A DNA stretch of 28,962 bases from JAFDVJ01 sp964487505 (GTDB taxonomy: Bacteria; Acidobacteriota; Blastocatellia; Pyrinomonadales; Pyrinomonadaceae), in the NCBI GenBank assembly GCA_964487505.1, contig CAZARD010000051.1, positions 1 to 28,962 on the forward strand. Reading direction: 5' to 3'. How positions within the stretch are numbered: the stretch's first letter is position 1; each line of letters starts with the position of its first letter. The notes beneath the pieces are model-generated. The model saw nothing but the letters and a program-made list of their open reading frames with translations. It ran no database searches and was not told where the DNA came from. Shown piece after piece: positions 15,648 through 28,042 of this stretch. A program made the position numbers and the translations under genes.

Positions 15648-16772
15648 ATGGTTCGGGAAATCGGACAGGATGTCCTCGTCGTTGGAGCCGGCGTGATCGG
15701 CCTTGCGATCGCGCGTGAATTGACCCGGCGGGGAGTTAAACGAGTGACCGTCATTGATCGCGGCATCGCCGGGAACGAGGCCTCGTACGCCGCCGGCGGA
15801 ATGCTCGCGGTTCAGGCCGAGACCGACGAGGCGAACGCGTTTTTCGATCTCTGCCGCGCGTCGCGCGACGCCTATCCGGATTTCGCCGCCGAACTCGAAT
15901 CCGAAACCGGGATCGATATCGAGCTCGACCGCGCCGGGACGTTGTACCTGGCGTTCAACGAGTCTGACTCAAGGGAGATCCGCCACCGCTTCGACTGGCA
16001 ACGAAGCGCCGGTTTGAATGTCGAGCTTCTGCCGGCCGTCGAGATCCGCCGGATCGAGCCGTTCGTCTCACCCGACGTGCGGGAAGGCCTGATCTTCCCG
16101 GACGACTGGCAGGTCGAGAACCGGAGGCTGATTGCCGCGCTGACGCGGAGCCTTTCGCTCGCGGGCGTTTCTCTGATCGAAAACTGCGAATGCGAACGGC
16201 TGATCGAGAAGAATGGCCGGATAATCGGCGTCGAGACCGCCGCCGGGAAGCTGTATGCGCATCGAACAATTCTTGCAGCCGGCGCGTGGACATCCCTGAT
16301 CGGCGGCGACGGCATCGAATGTCCCGTTGTGAAGCCGATTCGCGGACAGATCTTCGGATTTCAAACCGCGAAGCGGCTCTTCTCGAGAGTTATTTACAGT
16401 CCGCGCGGCTACATTATTCCGCGCTCCGACGGGCGCATCATCGCCGGGGCGACAGTCGAGGACGCCGGGTTTGAAAAAGGGATCACCGCGGCCGGCGAGG
16501 ATTTCGTGTGCCGTTCCGCATTCGAGATCTCGCCGTCGCTTTCGGGCCTGACGGTTTCCGAGCGCATCTCAGGGCTTCGTCCGAAGGCCGCCGACGGATT
16601 GCCCGTGATCGGGAGATTTCCACAGGTGGAAAACCTCTTCATCGCGACGGCCCATTATCGCAACGGCATTCTGCTGGCGCCGATCACGGCGCGGCTGATG
16701 GCGGATCTTCTGATCGACGGAATGGAGCCGGACGGCTTCGGGCCGGAGCGGTTCGAGACTCGACGGAGTTAA
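15648..16772 (+). CDS. thiO: Glycine oxidase-like FAD-dependent amine oxidase (ThiO-like)
   Basis: A 374-residue FAD enzyme of the DAO/ThiO family. ThiO oxidises glycine to iminoglycine for the thiazole branch of thiamine synthesis. The dinucleotide fold is VLVVGAGVIG (9-18), followed by YAAGGMLAVQAE as in ThiO. The C-terminal GLRPKAADGLPVIGR and TAHYRNGILLAPITA are the ThiO-type flavin and active-site segments. No other thiamine gene lies nearby, so another D-amino acid or sarcosine oxidase role stays possible. A -10-like TAGAAT lies about 15 nt before the ATG, suggesting a very short leader. It is first in a three-gene operon, with the thioredoxin gene starting 5 nt after its stop. Confidence 0.82.
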   Translation: MVREIGQDVLVVGAGVIGLAIARELTRRGVKRVTVIDRGIAGNEASYAAGGMLAVQAETDEANAFFDLCRASRDAYPDFAAELESETGIDIELDRAGTLYLAFNESDSREIRHRFDWQRSAGLNVELLPAVEIRRIEPFVSPDVREGLIFPDDWQVENRRLIAALTRSLSLAGVSLIENCECERLIEKNGRIIGVETAAGKLYAHRTILAAGAWTSLIGGDGIECPVVKPIRGQIFGFQTAKRLFSRVIYSPRGYIIPRSDGRIIAGATVEDAGFEKGITAAGEDFVCRSAFEISPSLSGLTVSERISGLRPKAADGLPVIGRFPQVENLFIATAHYRNGILLAPITARLMADLLIDGMEPDGFGPERFETRRS

Positions 16773-16777
16773 GGTTG

Positions 16778-18184
16778 ATGCGGAAACTTCTACTGATCCT
16801 GATCTTTTCGATCGCCGCCGCGGCCCAATCGGGGCGTGTCGCGACCGATCCCGCAAAAGACGATCCGCCGGGCCCGCGTCAGCCGGACGCCGAGACGCTT
16901 TACGAAGAGGCGAAATCCTACGAACTCAAGAAACTCAAGGAGTTCGAAGCGAAGAAGCTGCCTTACAGCGTGACGCTGCACCGGGAATTGTTGCTTGAGC
17001 AGAAGGCCCTTGCGGCGAAGAACGCGGCGATGCTCGCCGCGCGCAAAGATCTTACGCCCGCCGACAATTACTTTCTTGGAATGCTTCAATGGCTTGCGCG
17101 GAACCCCGACGCGGCCGACTCGGCGCTCCGGATCTTCGTCGCTTCCGAGAAACCGGAAGTCAGGAAACTCCAAACGGCGCGTCACGTGCTCGTGATCGTC
17201 GCGGCGCGTCGATCCGACTTCGACGAATCGGAGAAGATGCTCGCGGCGTATCTCGCGACCGGACCGATGGATCTGACGGAACGGATCCGGATGGAATCCG
17301 AGCTCGCCGAGTCCTACCGCGCGGTCCGCGAATTTTCAAAGGCCGCGCCGCACGCCGAGGAGGCGTACCGGGCGGCGAAGGCGAATTTCCAGACGCGTTC
17401 GTCGCGCGCGCTCGCGCTCCAGGACCTGCACGACTTTGCCTCGCTCACGTTTCGGATCTATCAGGAAGCCGGCGAAACATCGAAGGCCGAGCAATCGCTT
17501 GAAGAAATCCGCAAGACCGCCGTCTTTGTCGAATCGACGGCGATCTATTACTGGGCGGTCGATCAAATGATCAAGCTTCTCGCCGAGACCGGTCGCGTGA
17601 CGCAGGCGCTGGAATACTTTCAAAAGTCTCTGAAGGACGCTGTTGCCGATTTTCGCGACAAGCAGTGGAAGGATGATATCCTGCGGCGGCTCAGCCGGCG
17701 GACGAAACACTATGCTCTGCTTGGCCAGCCGGCGCCCGAGCTCGCAAGCGTCGCACAGTTCCTGCCGGGCGAAACGAAGACGCTCGTCGATCTGCGAGGC
17801 AAGGTCGTGCTGCTCGATTTCTGGGCGACTTGGTGCGGACCGTGCTACGCGGCATTTCCACTGCTGGCCGAATGGCACGAGGAACTTTCGGCCGATGGGC
17901 TCGTCGTACTGGGCGTGACCAGGTTCTACGGGCTGGCCGACGGGGAAAAGGCCGACGAGAAGGCGGAGATCGCCTATCTCACCGAGTTTAAGAAGAAAGA
18001 GAATCTGCCGTATGATTTCGTTGTCGGCAAAGACGTCACGAATCAGATCAGCTATGACGCGCTTTCGTTGCCGACGACGGTTCTGATCGATCGCCGCGGC
18101 ATCGTCCGCTACATCGAGACCGGCACCGGCAAGGAAAACGAACTTGAACGGATGATGCGCAAGCTGCTTGCCGAAAAACCCTGA
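16778..18184 (+). CDS. TlpA-like exported thioredoxin-fold protein with helical repeat domain
   Basis: A 468-residue exported protein. It starts with a signal peptide (MRKLLLILIFSIAAAAQ). Residues about 30-300 are charged and helical and look TPR-like (LYEEAKSYELKKLKEFEAKK; EEAYRAAKANF). The C-terminal third is a TlpA/ResA-type thioredoxin domain: LRGKVVLLDFWATWCGPC with the redox pair C353 and C356, and the cis-Pro region ALSLPTTVLIDRRG. Such proteins reduce or isomerise disulfides outside the cytoplasm, for instance in cytochrome c maturation; the partner is unknown. The ATG at 16778 is set by the signal peptide and an upstream GGAG; a longer in-frame start at 16508 would overlap thiO widely. 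Confidence 0.88.
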   Translation: MRKLLLILIFSIAAAAQSGRVATDPAKDDPPGPRQPDAETLYEEAKSYELKKLKEFEAKKLPYSVTLHRELLLEQKALAAKNAAMLAARKDLTPADNYFLGMLQWLARNPDAADSALRIFVASEKPEVRKLQTARHVLVIVAARRSDFDESEKMLAAYLATGPMDLTERIRMESELAESYRAVREFSKAAPHAEEAYRAAKANFQTRSSRALALQDLHDFASLTFRIYQEAGETSKAEQSLEEIRKTAVFVESTAIYYWAVDQMIKLLAETGRVTQALEYFQKSLKDAVADFRDKQWKDDILRRLSRRTKHYALLGQPAPELASVAQFLPGETKTLVDLRGKVVLLDFWATWCGPCYAAFPLLAEWHEELSADGLVVLGVTRFYGLADGEKADEKAEIAYLTEFKKKENLPYDFVVGKDVTNQISYDALSLPTTVLIDRRGIVRYIETGTGKENELERMMRKLLAEKP

Positions 18185-18196
18185 GGCAACCATAAG

Positions 18197-18823
18197 ATGT
18201 CAAAGTCAACCGAGAATTTTTACGATCGGATCGCCGATATTCACAGCCTGGCGATGAAACTAAACGGCTATCGCAGATCTGTCGCGCGCTACCTCCTTTC
18301 GCTCGATCTCGCGATCGATCACGATTCGCTGGTGCTCGACGCCGGAAGCGGGACCGGGATCGTGACCCTGGGTTTCCAAAGCGCGGGCTTCCGGCCCAAG
18401 AAAACCGTCGCGCTCGACCTTTCGTTGAATTCCCTGAAGATCTCGCGCGATCAGTTCCGAAAGGACCGCCGGACGAACGCGCGGAACATCGCGCCGATCC
18501 AGGGCAACGTTCTCGCGCTCCCCTTCGCCGACGCGACCTTCGATCTCGTTCTCTCTTGCGGCGTGCTCGAATACGTTCCGCTCGAAGACGGTCTGCGCGA
18601 GATGGCCCGCGTGATGAAATCCGGAGCGAAACTGGTGTTCATTCCGGTCAAGCCTTCGCTCGTCGGCTCGGTCCTTGAGATCCTCTACAAATTCAAGACG
18701 CACCCGCCCGAAGAGGTCGAGAGTATCGCGGCCAAGTACTTCGACATCGAGGGAAACCACAAGTTCCCGATCACCGAACCGATCGGCTGGTCAAAGAACA
18801 TCTTCCTGCTCCAGAAGAAATAG
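18197..18823 (+). CDS. Class I SAM-dependent methyltransferase
   Basis: A 208-residue cytoplasmic methyltransferase. Motif I is VLDAGSGTGIVTLGF (about 46-60), the acidic end of beta-2 is VALDLS (about 71-76), and ILALPFADATFDLVLSCGVLEYV-like motifs (ALPFADATFDLVLSCGVLEY near 98-117) are those of methyltransferase type 11. A MARVMKSGAKLVF segment follows. The substrate cannot be told; small molecules, quinones or lipids are typical. It is the last gene of the thiO-tlpA operon, 12 nt after the preceding stop. Confidence 0.88.
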   Translation: MSKSTENFYDRIADIHSLAMKLNGYRRSVARYLLSLDLAIDHDSLVLDAGSGTGIVTLGFQSAGFRPKKTVALDLSLNSLKISRDQFRKDRRTNARNIAPIQGNVLALPFADATFDLVLSCGVLEYVPLEDGLREMARVMKSGAKLVFIPVKPSLVGSVLEILYKFKTHPPEEVESIAAKYFDIEGNHKFPITEPIGWSKNIFLLQKK

Positions 18824-18857
18824 CGAGAGGTTTCATCGTTTGCGATCGGTCGGAACA

Positions 18858-18877
18858 GCCCGGTTGAATCACCGGGC
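18858..18877. terminator. Hairpin between the convergent methyltransferase and hydrolase genes
   Basis: GCCCGGT (18858-18864) and ACCGGGC (18871-18877) form a perfect 7-bp stem with a 6-nt loop. The stop codon of the leftward hydrolase (18869-18871) lies within it. There is no long T tract, so efficiency is uncertain. Confidence 0.45.
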
Positions 18878-21160
18878 GTTCTTCCAGGTCGCGACGACTG
18901 CCTCGAGCTCGCGGTCGGAAATGTTCTCGAGCCGCAGTATCCAAGTCGCCGCCGATGTCGGCTTGTCGTAGTAGATCGATCGGAACCATGCGCCCGATTC
19001 CGGCGAGCGCCCGAGGTTTTTCCCGACAATCGCGCCTTTTTCATCGACCAGCGTCGCCGAAACGTCCGGCGCGGCCATGAACGTCAACCCGAAATTGGTC
19101 GCCGCGGCGATCGGGACTTCGATCTCGATCGTCTGTTTCGGCGCGAGTTTGACGATTTTCGAGAAATCGATATCGTCTGATCCGAAGGCCGTCGCCATTC
19201 CGTCGATAGGCTCATCGACGAACGCCGCGCTCGGCCCGCGCGAGACCGGCGAGGACGGTTGGCTTCCCGCACCTGACGGGATCTCGACGGCCGGATTGTG
19301 ATCGCCGCGCGGCCCGACCGCGAGGCGCGGCTTGACGAAGTTCGAGAAGTCGGCCGTCCCCGTCAGGTCGGTGTGGATGCTCGACGATTCGGCGTTGTCG
19401 GCGATCGTCCATTTCGCCGACGGCACAGGGACGACGCCGTCGTTCCAAACGATCGTCTTGCACATCGTCGGCATCGGATTTCCGGCGAGCACCGAAAACT
19501 TCACGCCCTTGCGCTGCGCGATCACGCGGTTGAAGTTCGCGACGTAATCCTGCCGTAGCTGCCGAACGGCCTCGACGCTCTTTCCGAGTCCTTCGAAGAC
19601 GATGTTCATCACGTCGGCGCACGGGCTTCCCATATTCGGCGTCCCCAGCATCACCAGATGCGAGACCGGCGGACGGAAATCGCCGGCGTCCTTCGGCATT
19701 ATCTGATCGATGAAATAGCGCGAGATCAAACCGCCCATCGAATGGGCGACGATATCGACGTGCCACGCGTTGCGGTCCTCGCGTGCGTAGCGCACGTAAC
19801 GCTCGAGCTCGCGGGCGTTCTCGGCGATCGAGTTCGTGGGCTCGGTCGAAAGAAACTCGCCTCCGGTGTTCATCCGGCCTTTTTCAGGCTTTTCACCGAC
19901 CGGAAACGCTTTCCAATCGTAACTGTGCGATGTCGTCAGGATGTTCTGCCAGCTTTCCCACGCCTTCCAGCTGCTCCAGAGTCCGTGAACGAGCACCAGC
20001 GGCTTGGGTGCTATCTTGACGTTCTTCGTCAGTTCGTCGCCGAGTTTGTTGTTTTCCCAAAGCTCGGCCTTGACGCGCTGGACGAGCCGCGGGCGACCGT
20101 CGTCATACCAGGCGAAACCCGAGGTGTCCCAGAGCATCTCGACCTCTCGTTCCTCGCCCGGGTCGAGCCGGACACTGATCAGGTTTTCGGTCAGCGGGTA
20201 ATCGGAACGCGCTCCGTCCCATTTGTCACCCTTGTAGGTTTCCTTGAACTTGATCTCGGCGTATTTCGATTCGCCCGACGTGTTCAGCACTTTCGCTTTC
20301 ACTTTGACCCAATTCCCGTCGACCGTTCCGGTTTGTTCGACGATCTCCTGCCAGTCGTTCCAGTTCGGGAACTTCATATGCTCGAACTTGAGGTCGGTTA
20401 TGCGGAGCGCGGCGCCGCATCGCTGCAGGTTCCAGCTGATCGTTTCGGTGACCCCGAGATTCGTCTGCGAGTAGGATCCTGAAATGCGGTTGGGATCGCT
20501 CGGATTGACCCGATGCGAGCCGTCGGTCGAGAGCGAATTGCCGTCGACCGTGGTGGGCGTTGACGGCAGCATCGTATTCTTGCCTTCTTTCGGCGTGCAT
20601 TGGCCGCTGAAGACGGCTGTCTCCGATCCTGAAAGCGCTCCGCTGATCTGCGGCAGTCCGACGCTGACGCTGTACGATCCGTCATCGTTCATTCCGACCG
20701 AGACGCTCGCCTCGACGCCGCCGGCGTTCGCGGTCGCTTCGCTGCGGCTTGTGAATTCGCCGGTCATCGTTTTCCACGTCTTGCCACGATCGCACGAGTT
20801 CTGCTCTTCGGCGCTGTTCTTCTCGATCGACGAGAAGGAATGGCTGATCGACGCGCGGCCGATGCTTGAACCGTTCCGTTCCGGCGATTCGAGGACCGCG
20901 ACCGAGGCTTTGTAGTCGTATTTCATCCGCCAGTCGCGGGTGTCCTTGCCGCGGCCCGAAACGCGCGGAATGACCTTGTTGTCGCTCATCTGCTGCGTCC
21001 GCGAATAGGTGATGGTACCGGTCCACGCGCCCGAACATTTCTGGGCGGCCGGCTTTGCAGCGGCCTGCCGGCGCGTCTGGGCCGACGCGGACAACGCCGG
21101 GAACATAACGGAAAGCAAAACGAGAAAGGCGACAACTGGCTGAATCTGTTTTAATCGCAT
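18869..21160 (-). CDS. Exported alpha/beta-hydrolase, lipase-like
   Basis: A 763-residue exported protein. The signal peptide is about residues 1-28 (core FLVLLSVMFPAL, cleavage near SASA). Residues about 35-380 are a beta-rich accessory region of unknown type. The hydrolase core starts at LVLVHGLWSSW with the oxyanion-hole HG at 392-393. The nucleophile elbow is AHSMGG with S474. D574 (WNDGVVPV) and H596 (SSIHTDL) are the best candidates for the rest of the triad. LGTPNMGSP is typical of PGAP1-like and triacylglycerol lipases. A C-terminal domain of about 120 residues (WILRLEN) looks like a secreted beta-sandwich. A GTG at 21175 is an alternative start five codons upstream. The substrate is probably an ester; not proven. 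Confidence 0.82.
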   Translation of the reverse strand: MRLKQIQPVVAFLVLLSVMFPALSASAQTRRQAAAKPAAQKCSGAWTGTITYSRTQQMSDNKVIPRVSGRGKDTRDWRMKYDYKASVAVLESPERNGSSIGRASISHSFSSIEKNSAEEQNSCDRGKTWKTMTGEFTSRSEATANAGGVEASVSVGMNDDGSYSVSVGLPQISGALSGSETAVFSGQCTPKEGKNTMLPSTPTTVDGNSLSTDGSHRVNPSDPNRISGSYSQTNLGVTETISWNLQRCGAALRITDLKFEHMKFPNWNDWQEIVEQTGTVDGNWVKVKAKVLNTSGESKYAEIKFKETYKGDKWDGARSDYPLTENLISVRLDPGEEREVEMLWDTSGFAWYDDGRPRLVQRVKAELWENNKLGDELTKNVKIAPKPLVLVHGLWSSWKAWESWQNILTTSHSYDWKAFPVGEKPEKGRMNTGGEFLSTEPTNSIAENARELERYVRYAREDRNAWHVDIVAHSMGGLISRYFIDQIMPKDAGDFRPPVSHLVMLGTPNMGSPCADVMNIVFEGLGKSVEAVRQLRQDYVANFNRVIAQRKGVKFSVLAGNPMPTMCKTIVWNDGVVPVPSAKWTIADNAESSSIHTDLTGTADFSNFVKPRLAVGPRGDHNPAVEIPSGAGSQPSSPVSRGPSAAFVDEPIDGMATAFGSDDIDFSKIVKLAPKQTIEIEVPIAAATNFGLTFMAAPDVSATLVDEKGAIVGKNLGRSPESGAWFRSIYYDKPTSAATWILRLENISDRELEAVVATWKNAR

Positions 21161-21415
21161 AATCGAAAAAAGCACGCTCCATCAAACAAACGCGCAATCC
21201 GGTTACGAAAGGGATCAATCGAAGTTCGACTGACGTTTGCGTTCAGTATTGTCGCCCGCGAATCCGCGCGAAAGGCAGGAAAACGGTCGGAACCCCTTTT
21301 CGCGCTTTTCGTGCATTTCGCGGGCAAGATCTCCGGCTGCGAACAGCTCGACCGAGCGCCGCCGACCGATCGCTCCCGCGATCGGGCCCCCTTACTTCGT
21401 GCGGGGTTCCGCATC

Positions 21416-21533
21416 TGGGAATAGGATTTTGGGATTTGGGATTGCGGATTTGGGAATTTGCGATTGAATTCGCTCTCCCGAATCCCGAATCCCGAATCCC
21501 GAATCCCGAATCCCAAATCCCACATCCCAAATG
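21416..21533. repeat. Heptad repeat element with two inverted arms (family B)
   Basis: The right arm has eight in-phase heptamers at 21477-21532: five CCCGAAT, then CCCAAAT, CCCACAT and CCCAAAT. The left arm has looser ATTTGGG-type units, the reverse complement, at about 21421-21465. The arms could pair into a long hairpin. Confidence 0.88.
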
Positions 21534-21557
21534 CATTCCGCCATTATTTTCGGTTCA

Positions 21558-21601
21558 CGTGACAATTGTCACAATCGACCGCGGACCGGCTCACGTAGAA
21601 T
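21558..21601 (+). promoter_or_regulatory. Crp/Fnr-type operator and -10 ahead of the redox cluster
   Basis: CGTGACAATTGTCACA (21558-21573) contains a perfect 14-bp palindrome and matches TGTGA-N6-TCACA at all but one base. A -10-like TAGAAT lies at 21596-21601. With a start about 7 nt after it (near 21608), the operator centre is at about -42, the classical class II activator position. The ATG of the first cluster gene follows at 21627. Confidence 0.55.
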
Positions 21602-21626
21602 TGACGTTACGAGGTTCGCACGAAGA

Positions 21627-23270
21627 ATGACTTTGCTTAAAACAGACCTGACAACGCAGACAGATCTGCAGAAACACGGGACGGGAACCGGTCCGACTCG
21701 CACCAAGCGACCCGTCTATGTCGATTTTTTCCCGCCGTGCAACAATGCGTGCCCGGCCGGAGAGAACATCCAGTCGTGGCTCGCGTATGCGCAGGCCGGA
21801 AACTATTTTGAGGCCTGGAAACGCCTGACCGAAGAAAATCCGTTGCCCGCGGTTCACGGACGCGTCTGCTACCATCCGTGCGAAACGGCCTGCAACCGCG
21901 GCGCGCTCGACAGTTCGGTCAGCATCCACGCTGTCGAACGTTTTCTCGGGGATCTTGCGATCGAAAAGGATTGGCAGTTCGCGAAACCGGCGCGGCAGAC
22001 GAACAAGCGCATCCTTGTCATCGGCGCCGGTCCGAGCGGGCTTTCCGCGGCATATCATCTGGCGCGACTTGGGCACTCGGTCAGCATCTACGAGGCCGGG
22101 CCGCTCGCGGGCGGAATGATGAACTTCGGGATTCCCGCCTATCGCCTGCCGCGAAACGTTCTGCAGGCCGAGATCGCGCGGATCGCGGAACTTGGCGTCG
22201 AGATCAAGCTGAACTACAAGGTCGACGACGTCATTGCCGAAAAGAACGAAGGCGGCTTTGACGCGGTCTTCATCGCGATCGGCGCGCATATCGGCAAGAA
22301 GACGGCGATCCCGGCGCGCGATGCCGAAAAGATCCTGGACGCGGTCTCGTTCCTCAAGGATGTCGAACTGGGCGTCCAACCGCACATCGGGCGTCGCGTC
22401 GCGATCTACGGCGGCGGAAACACCGCGATGGACGCGGCCCGGACGGCGAGGCGGCTCGGCGCGGAAGAAGCGCTGATTATCTACCGCCGTGACCGCGAGC
22501 ATATGCCGGCGCACGATTTCGAGGCCGACCAGGCGCTCAGCGAAGGCGTCAAGATCCATTGGCTGCGGACGATCAAGAATGTCGATTCGGCATCGATGAC
22601 GGTCGAGAAGATGGAGGTCGTCGACGGCCGGCCGGTTCCGACGGGCGAATTCGAAACGCTGGAGGCGGACTCGTTGATCCTCGCGCTGGGGCAGGATACC
22701 GAAACCGATTTCCTCAAGGGAATTCCGGGCATCGAGTTCAAGGACGACGACACGGTGATCGTCGATGCGAATATGATGACCGGTGCCGAAGGGATCTTCG
22801 CCGGCGGCGATATGGTCCCGAGCGAGCGGACGGTGACGATCGCGACCGGTCACGGGAAAAAGGCGGCCCGCAATATCGACGCCTGGCTTCGCGGGATCGG
22901 TTTCGAAAAGGCGCCGAACAACCCGCTTATCCCGTTCGACAAACTGCACGTCTGGTATCGTACGATCGCCCCGCCGAAACCTCAGACATATCTCGAACCC
23001 GAGATCGCGACCGCTGGCTTCGACGAGATCGTCGCGGGCTACACGACGGACGAGGCACGTTACGAGGCGCAACGCTGCCTTTCGTGCGGCAACTGTTTCG
23101 AATGCGACGGCTGCTTCGGCGCCTGCCCGGAGGACGCGATCATCAAGCTCGGCAAGGGCAAACGTTACAAATTCAACTACAACCACTGCACCGGTTGCGG
23201 AACGTGCTTTGAACAATGCCCGTGCCACGCCATCGACATGGTCCCGGAAACGGCAGAGGTCGGAAAGTAG
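21627..23270 (+). CDS. GltD-like NAD(P)H/Fe-S flavoprotein with C-terminal ferredoxin domain
   Basis: A 547-residue electron-transfer flavoprotein. The N-terminal GltD/DPD-type Fe-S helical domain has C38, C42, C81, C85 and C89. Two dinucleotide folds follow: the FAD fold ILVIGAGPSGLSAAYHLARL (near 129-148) and the NAD(P) fold YGGGNTAMDAARTA (near 257-270), then GIFAGGDMV, the FAD-closing motif. Residues 484-500 hold a Cys-rich run with C484, C487, C490, C493, C496 and C500, and residues 521-531 hold CTGCGTCFEQC, together a 2x[4Fe-4S] ferredoxin domain. The family includes glutamate synthase small subunit, PreT and NfnB. Next to PFOR it most likely links NAD(P)H with ferredoxin-level electrons; no glutamate synthase large subunit is nearby. 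I chose the ATG at 21627 because upstream in-frame residues are non-conserved and cross the promoter. Confidence 0.87.
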   Translation: MTLLKTDLTTQTDLQKHGTGTGPTRTKRPVYVDFFPPCNNACPAGENIQSWLAYAQAGNYFEAWKRLTEENPLPAVHGRVCYHPCETACNRGALDSSVSIHAVERFLGDLAIEKDWQFAKPARQTNKRILVIGAGPSGLSAAYHLARLGHSVSIYEAGPLAGGMMNFGIPAYRLPRNVLQAEIARIAELGVEIKLNYKVDDVIAEKNEGGFDAVFIAIGAHIGKKTAIPARDAEKILDAVSFLKDVELGVQPHIGRRVAIYGGGNTAMDAARTARRLGAEEALIIYRRDREHMPAHDFEADQALSEGVKIHWLRTIKNVDSASMTVEKMEVVDGRPVPTGEFETLEADSLILALGQDTETDFLKGIPGIEFKDDDTVIVDANMMTGAEGIFAGGDMVPSERTVTIATGHGKKAARNIDAWLRGIGFEKAPNNPLIPFDKLHVWYRTIAPPKPQTYLEPEIATAGFDEIVAGYTTDEARYEAQRCLSCGNCFECDGCFGACPEDAIIKLGKGKRYKFNYNHCTGCGTCFEQCPCHAIDMVPETAEVGK

Positions 23271-23323
23271 GGAATCGACGTAGACGGTAGACGGAAGGCG
23301 GGGTCGTTTGACCTCTCAAATCA

Positions 23324-26923
<3,600 letters not shown>

Positions 26924-27043
26924 TTTGGGATTGGGGAATTCGGATTTGGGATTGGGTTCCGTTCCCCGACAAAAGGCCTTGATTATTTGGACGGACTGCC
27001 GGACGGAAGAATCCGAAATCCGAAATCCAACATCCGAAATCGA
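26924..27043. repeat. Heptad repeat element with two inverted arms (family B)
   Basis: GATTTGG/GATTGGG units at about 26926-26957 and reverse-complement AATCCGA/ATCCGAA units at about 27010-27042 flank a unique core of about 50 bp. The element fills the whole gap from the nifJ stop to the next start codon. Confidence 0.82.
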
Positions 27044-28042
27044 ATGTCTGATCTATCAACAACTTACATGGGCTTGAGCCTGCGGTCGCCATTGGTCGTC
27101 TCTTCGAATCCATTGTCGCAGAAGATCGACAACATCGTGGCGATGGAAGATGCCGGCGCCGGCGCGGTGATCCTTTTCTCGCTTTTCGAGGAACAGATAC
27201 GCGCGGAAGCGGCGAATTTCGAGCGCGTTTACCAGACCGCGTCGAGCACGTTCGCCGAATCGTCCGACTTCTTTCCCGACCTCGACGAGTATCCGACGGG
27301 AACGGCCGGCTACCTCGAACTTATCCGCGAGGCGAAACAACGCGTCGATATCCCGATCATCGCGAGCCTCAACGGCATCACGCCCGAGGGCTGGATCGAG
27401 TACGCGCGCGAGATCGAGCAGGCCGGCGCCGACGGGCTCGAGATCAACGTTTATTTCATCCCGGCCGATCTGCGTCTGACGTCCGAAGAAGTCGAATGCC
27501 GCTATCTCGAGATCGTAAAGATGATTCGCGAGGCGGTGAATCTGCCGATCGCCGTAAAACTCAATCCGTACTTTTCATCGGTCGCGAACATGGCGCAGCG
27601 CCTGACCGACGGTGGTGCCGACGCGCTCGTGTTCTTCAACCGTTTCTACCAGCCCGATTTCGACATCAACGAACTCAAGGTCGTGCCCAACCTCAATCTG
27701 AGCGTCCCGGCGGAGATTCGTCTGCCGCTGCTCTGGATCGCCGTTCTTTACGGCCGGATCCCGGTTTCGCTGGCGGCGACGACCGGCGTCCACGGCGCCC
27801 GCGAGTTGATCAAGTACATCCTCGCCGGTGCCGATGTCGGAATGGTCGCCTCGGCACTTCTGAAACACGGAATCCCTTGGATACGCGACATCTTGACCGA
27901 TCTCGAACTTTACATGCTCGACCAGCAGTTCGATGACGTCGCGTCTTTCAAGGGATTGATGAGCCAACTCCACGTGCCCGACCCGACGGCCTACGAGCGA
28001 AGCAATTACATCCAGATCATCGAGAACAAGGATTGGCGGTAG
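27044..28042 (+). CDS. Dihydroorotate dehydrogenase-like FMN protein
   Basis: A 332-residue TIM-barrel flavoprotein of the group annotated as dihydroorotate dehydrogenase-like. It starts with DLSTTYMGLSLRSPLVVSS and SLFEEQI and ends with the FMN phosphate-binding area AATTGVHGARELIKYILAGA and GADVGMVASALL. The N-x3-P-N type orotate-binding signature of true PyrD is not seen; the matching place reads LEINVYFIPAD. It is therefore probably not a pyrimidine-synthesis enzyme. Its place next to nifJ and a GltD-like protein suggests a redox function with them. The ATG at 27044 is preferred over one at 26987, because the upstream stretch would translate a repeat (RIRNPKSNIRNR). Confidence 0.85.
   Translation: MSDLSTTYMGLSLRSPLVVSSNPLSQKIDNIVAMEDAGAGAVILFSLFEEQIRAEAANFERVYQTASSTFAESSDFFPDLDEYPTGTAGYLELIREAKQRVDIPIIASLNGITPEGWIEYAREIEQAGADGLEINVYFIPADLRLTSEEVECRYLEIVKMIREAVNLPIAVKLNPYFSSVANMAQRLTDGGADALVFFNRFYQPDFDINELKVVPNLNLSVPAEIRLPLLWIAVLYGRIPVSLAATTGVHGARELIKYILAGADVGMVASALLKHGIPWIRDILTDLELYMLDQQFDDVASFKGLMSQLHVPDPTAYERSNYIQIIENKDWR

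Larger units (their letters stand above)
21161..21626. other. Divergent intergenic region, hydrolase / Fe-S flavoprotein
   Basis: This gap of about 460 bp has no convincing gene. It holds a heptad repeat element (21416-21533) and a Crp/Fnr-like operator with a promoter-like -10 (21558-21601), both listed separately. The part at 21180-21410 shows nothing I can name. Confidence 0.6.

Noticed and set aside
21477..21532. CRISPR-like repeat array
   Set aside because: The units are 7 bp and directly abutting with no spacers, so it is a simple tandem repeat.
21591..23228. 545-codon open frame on the minus strand opposite the GltD-like gene
   Set aside because: It is a high-GC shadow with Arg/Asp-rich sequence and no motifs; the plus strand has clear Fe-S and dinucleotide motifs.
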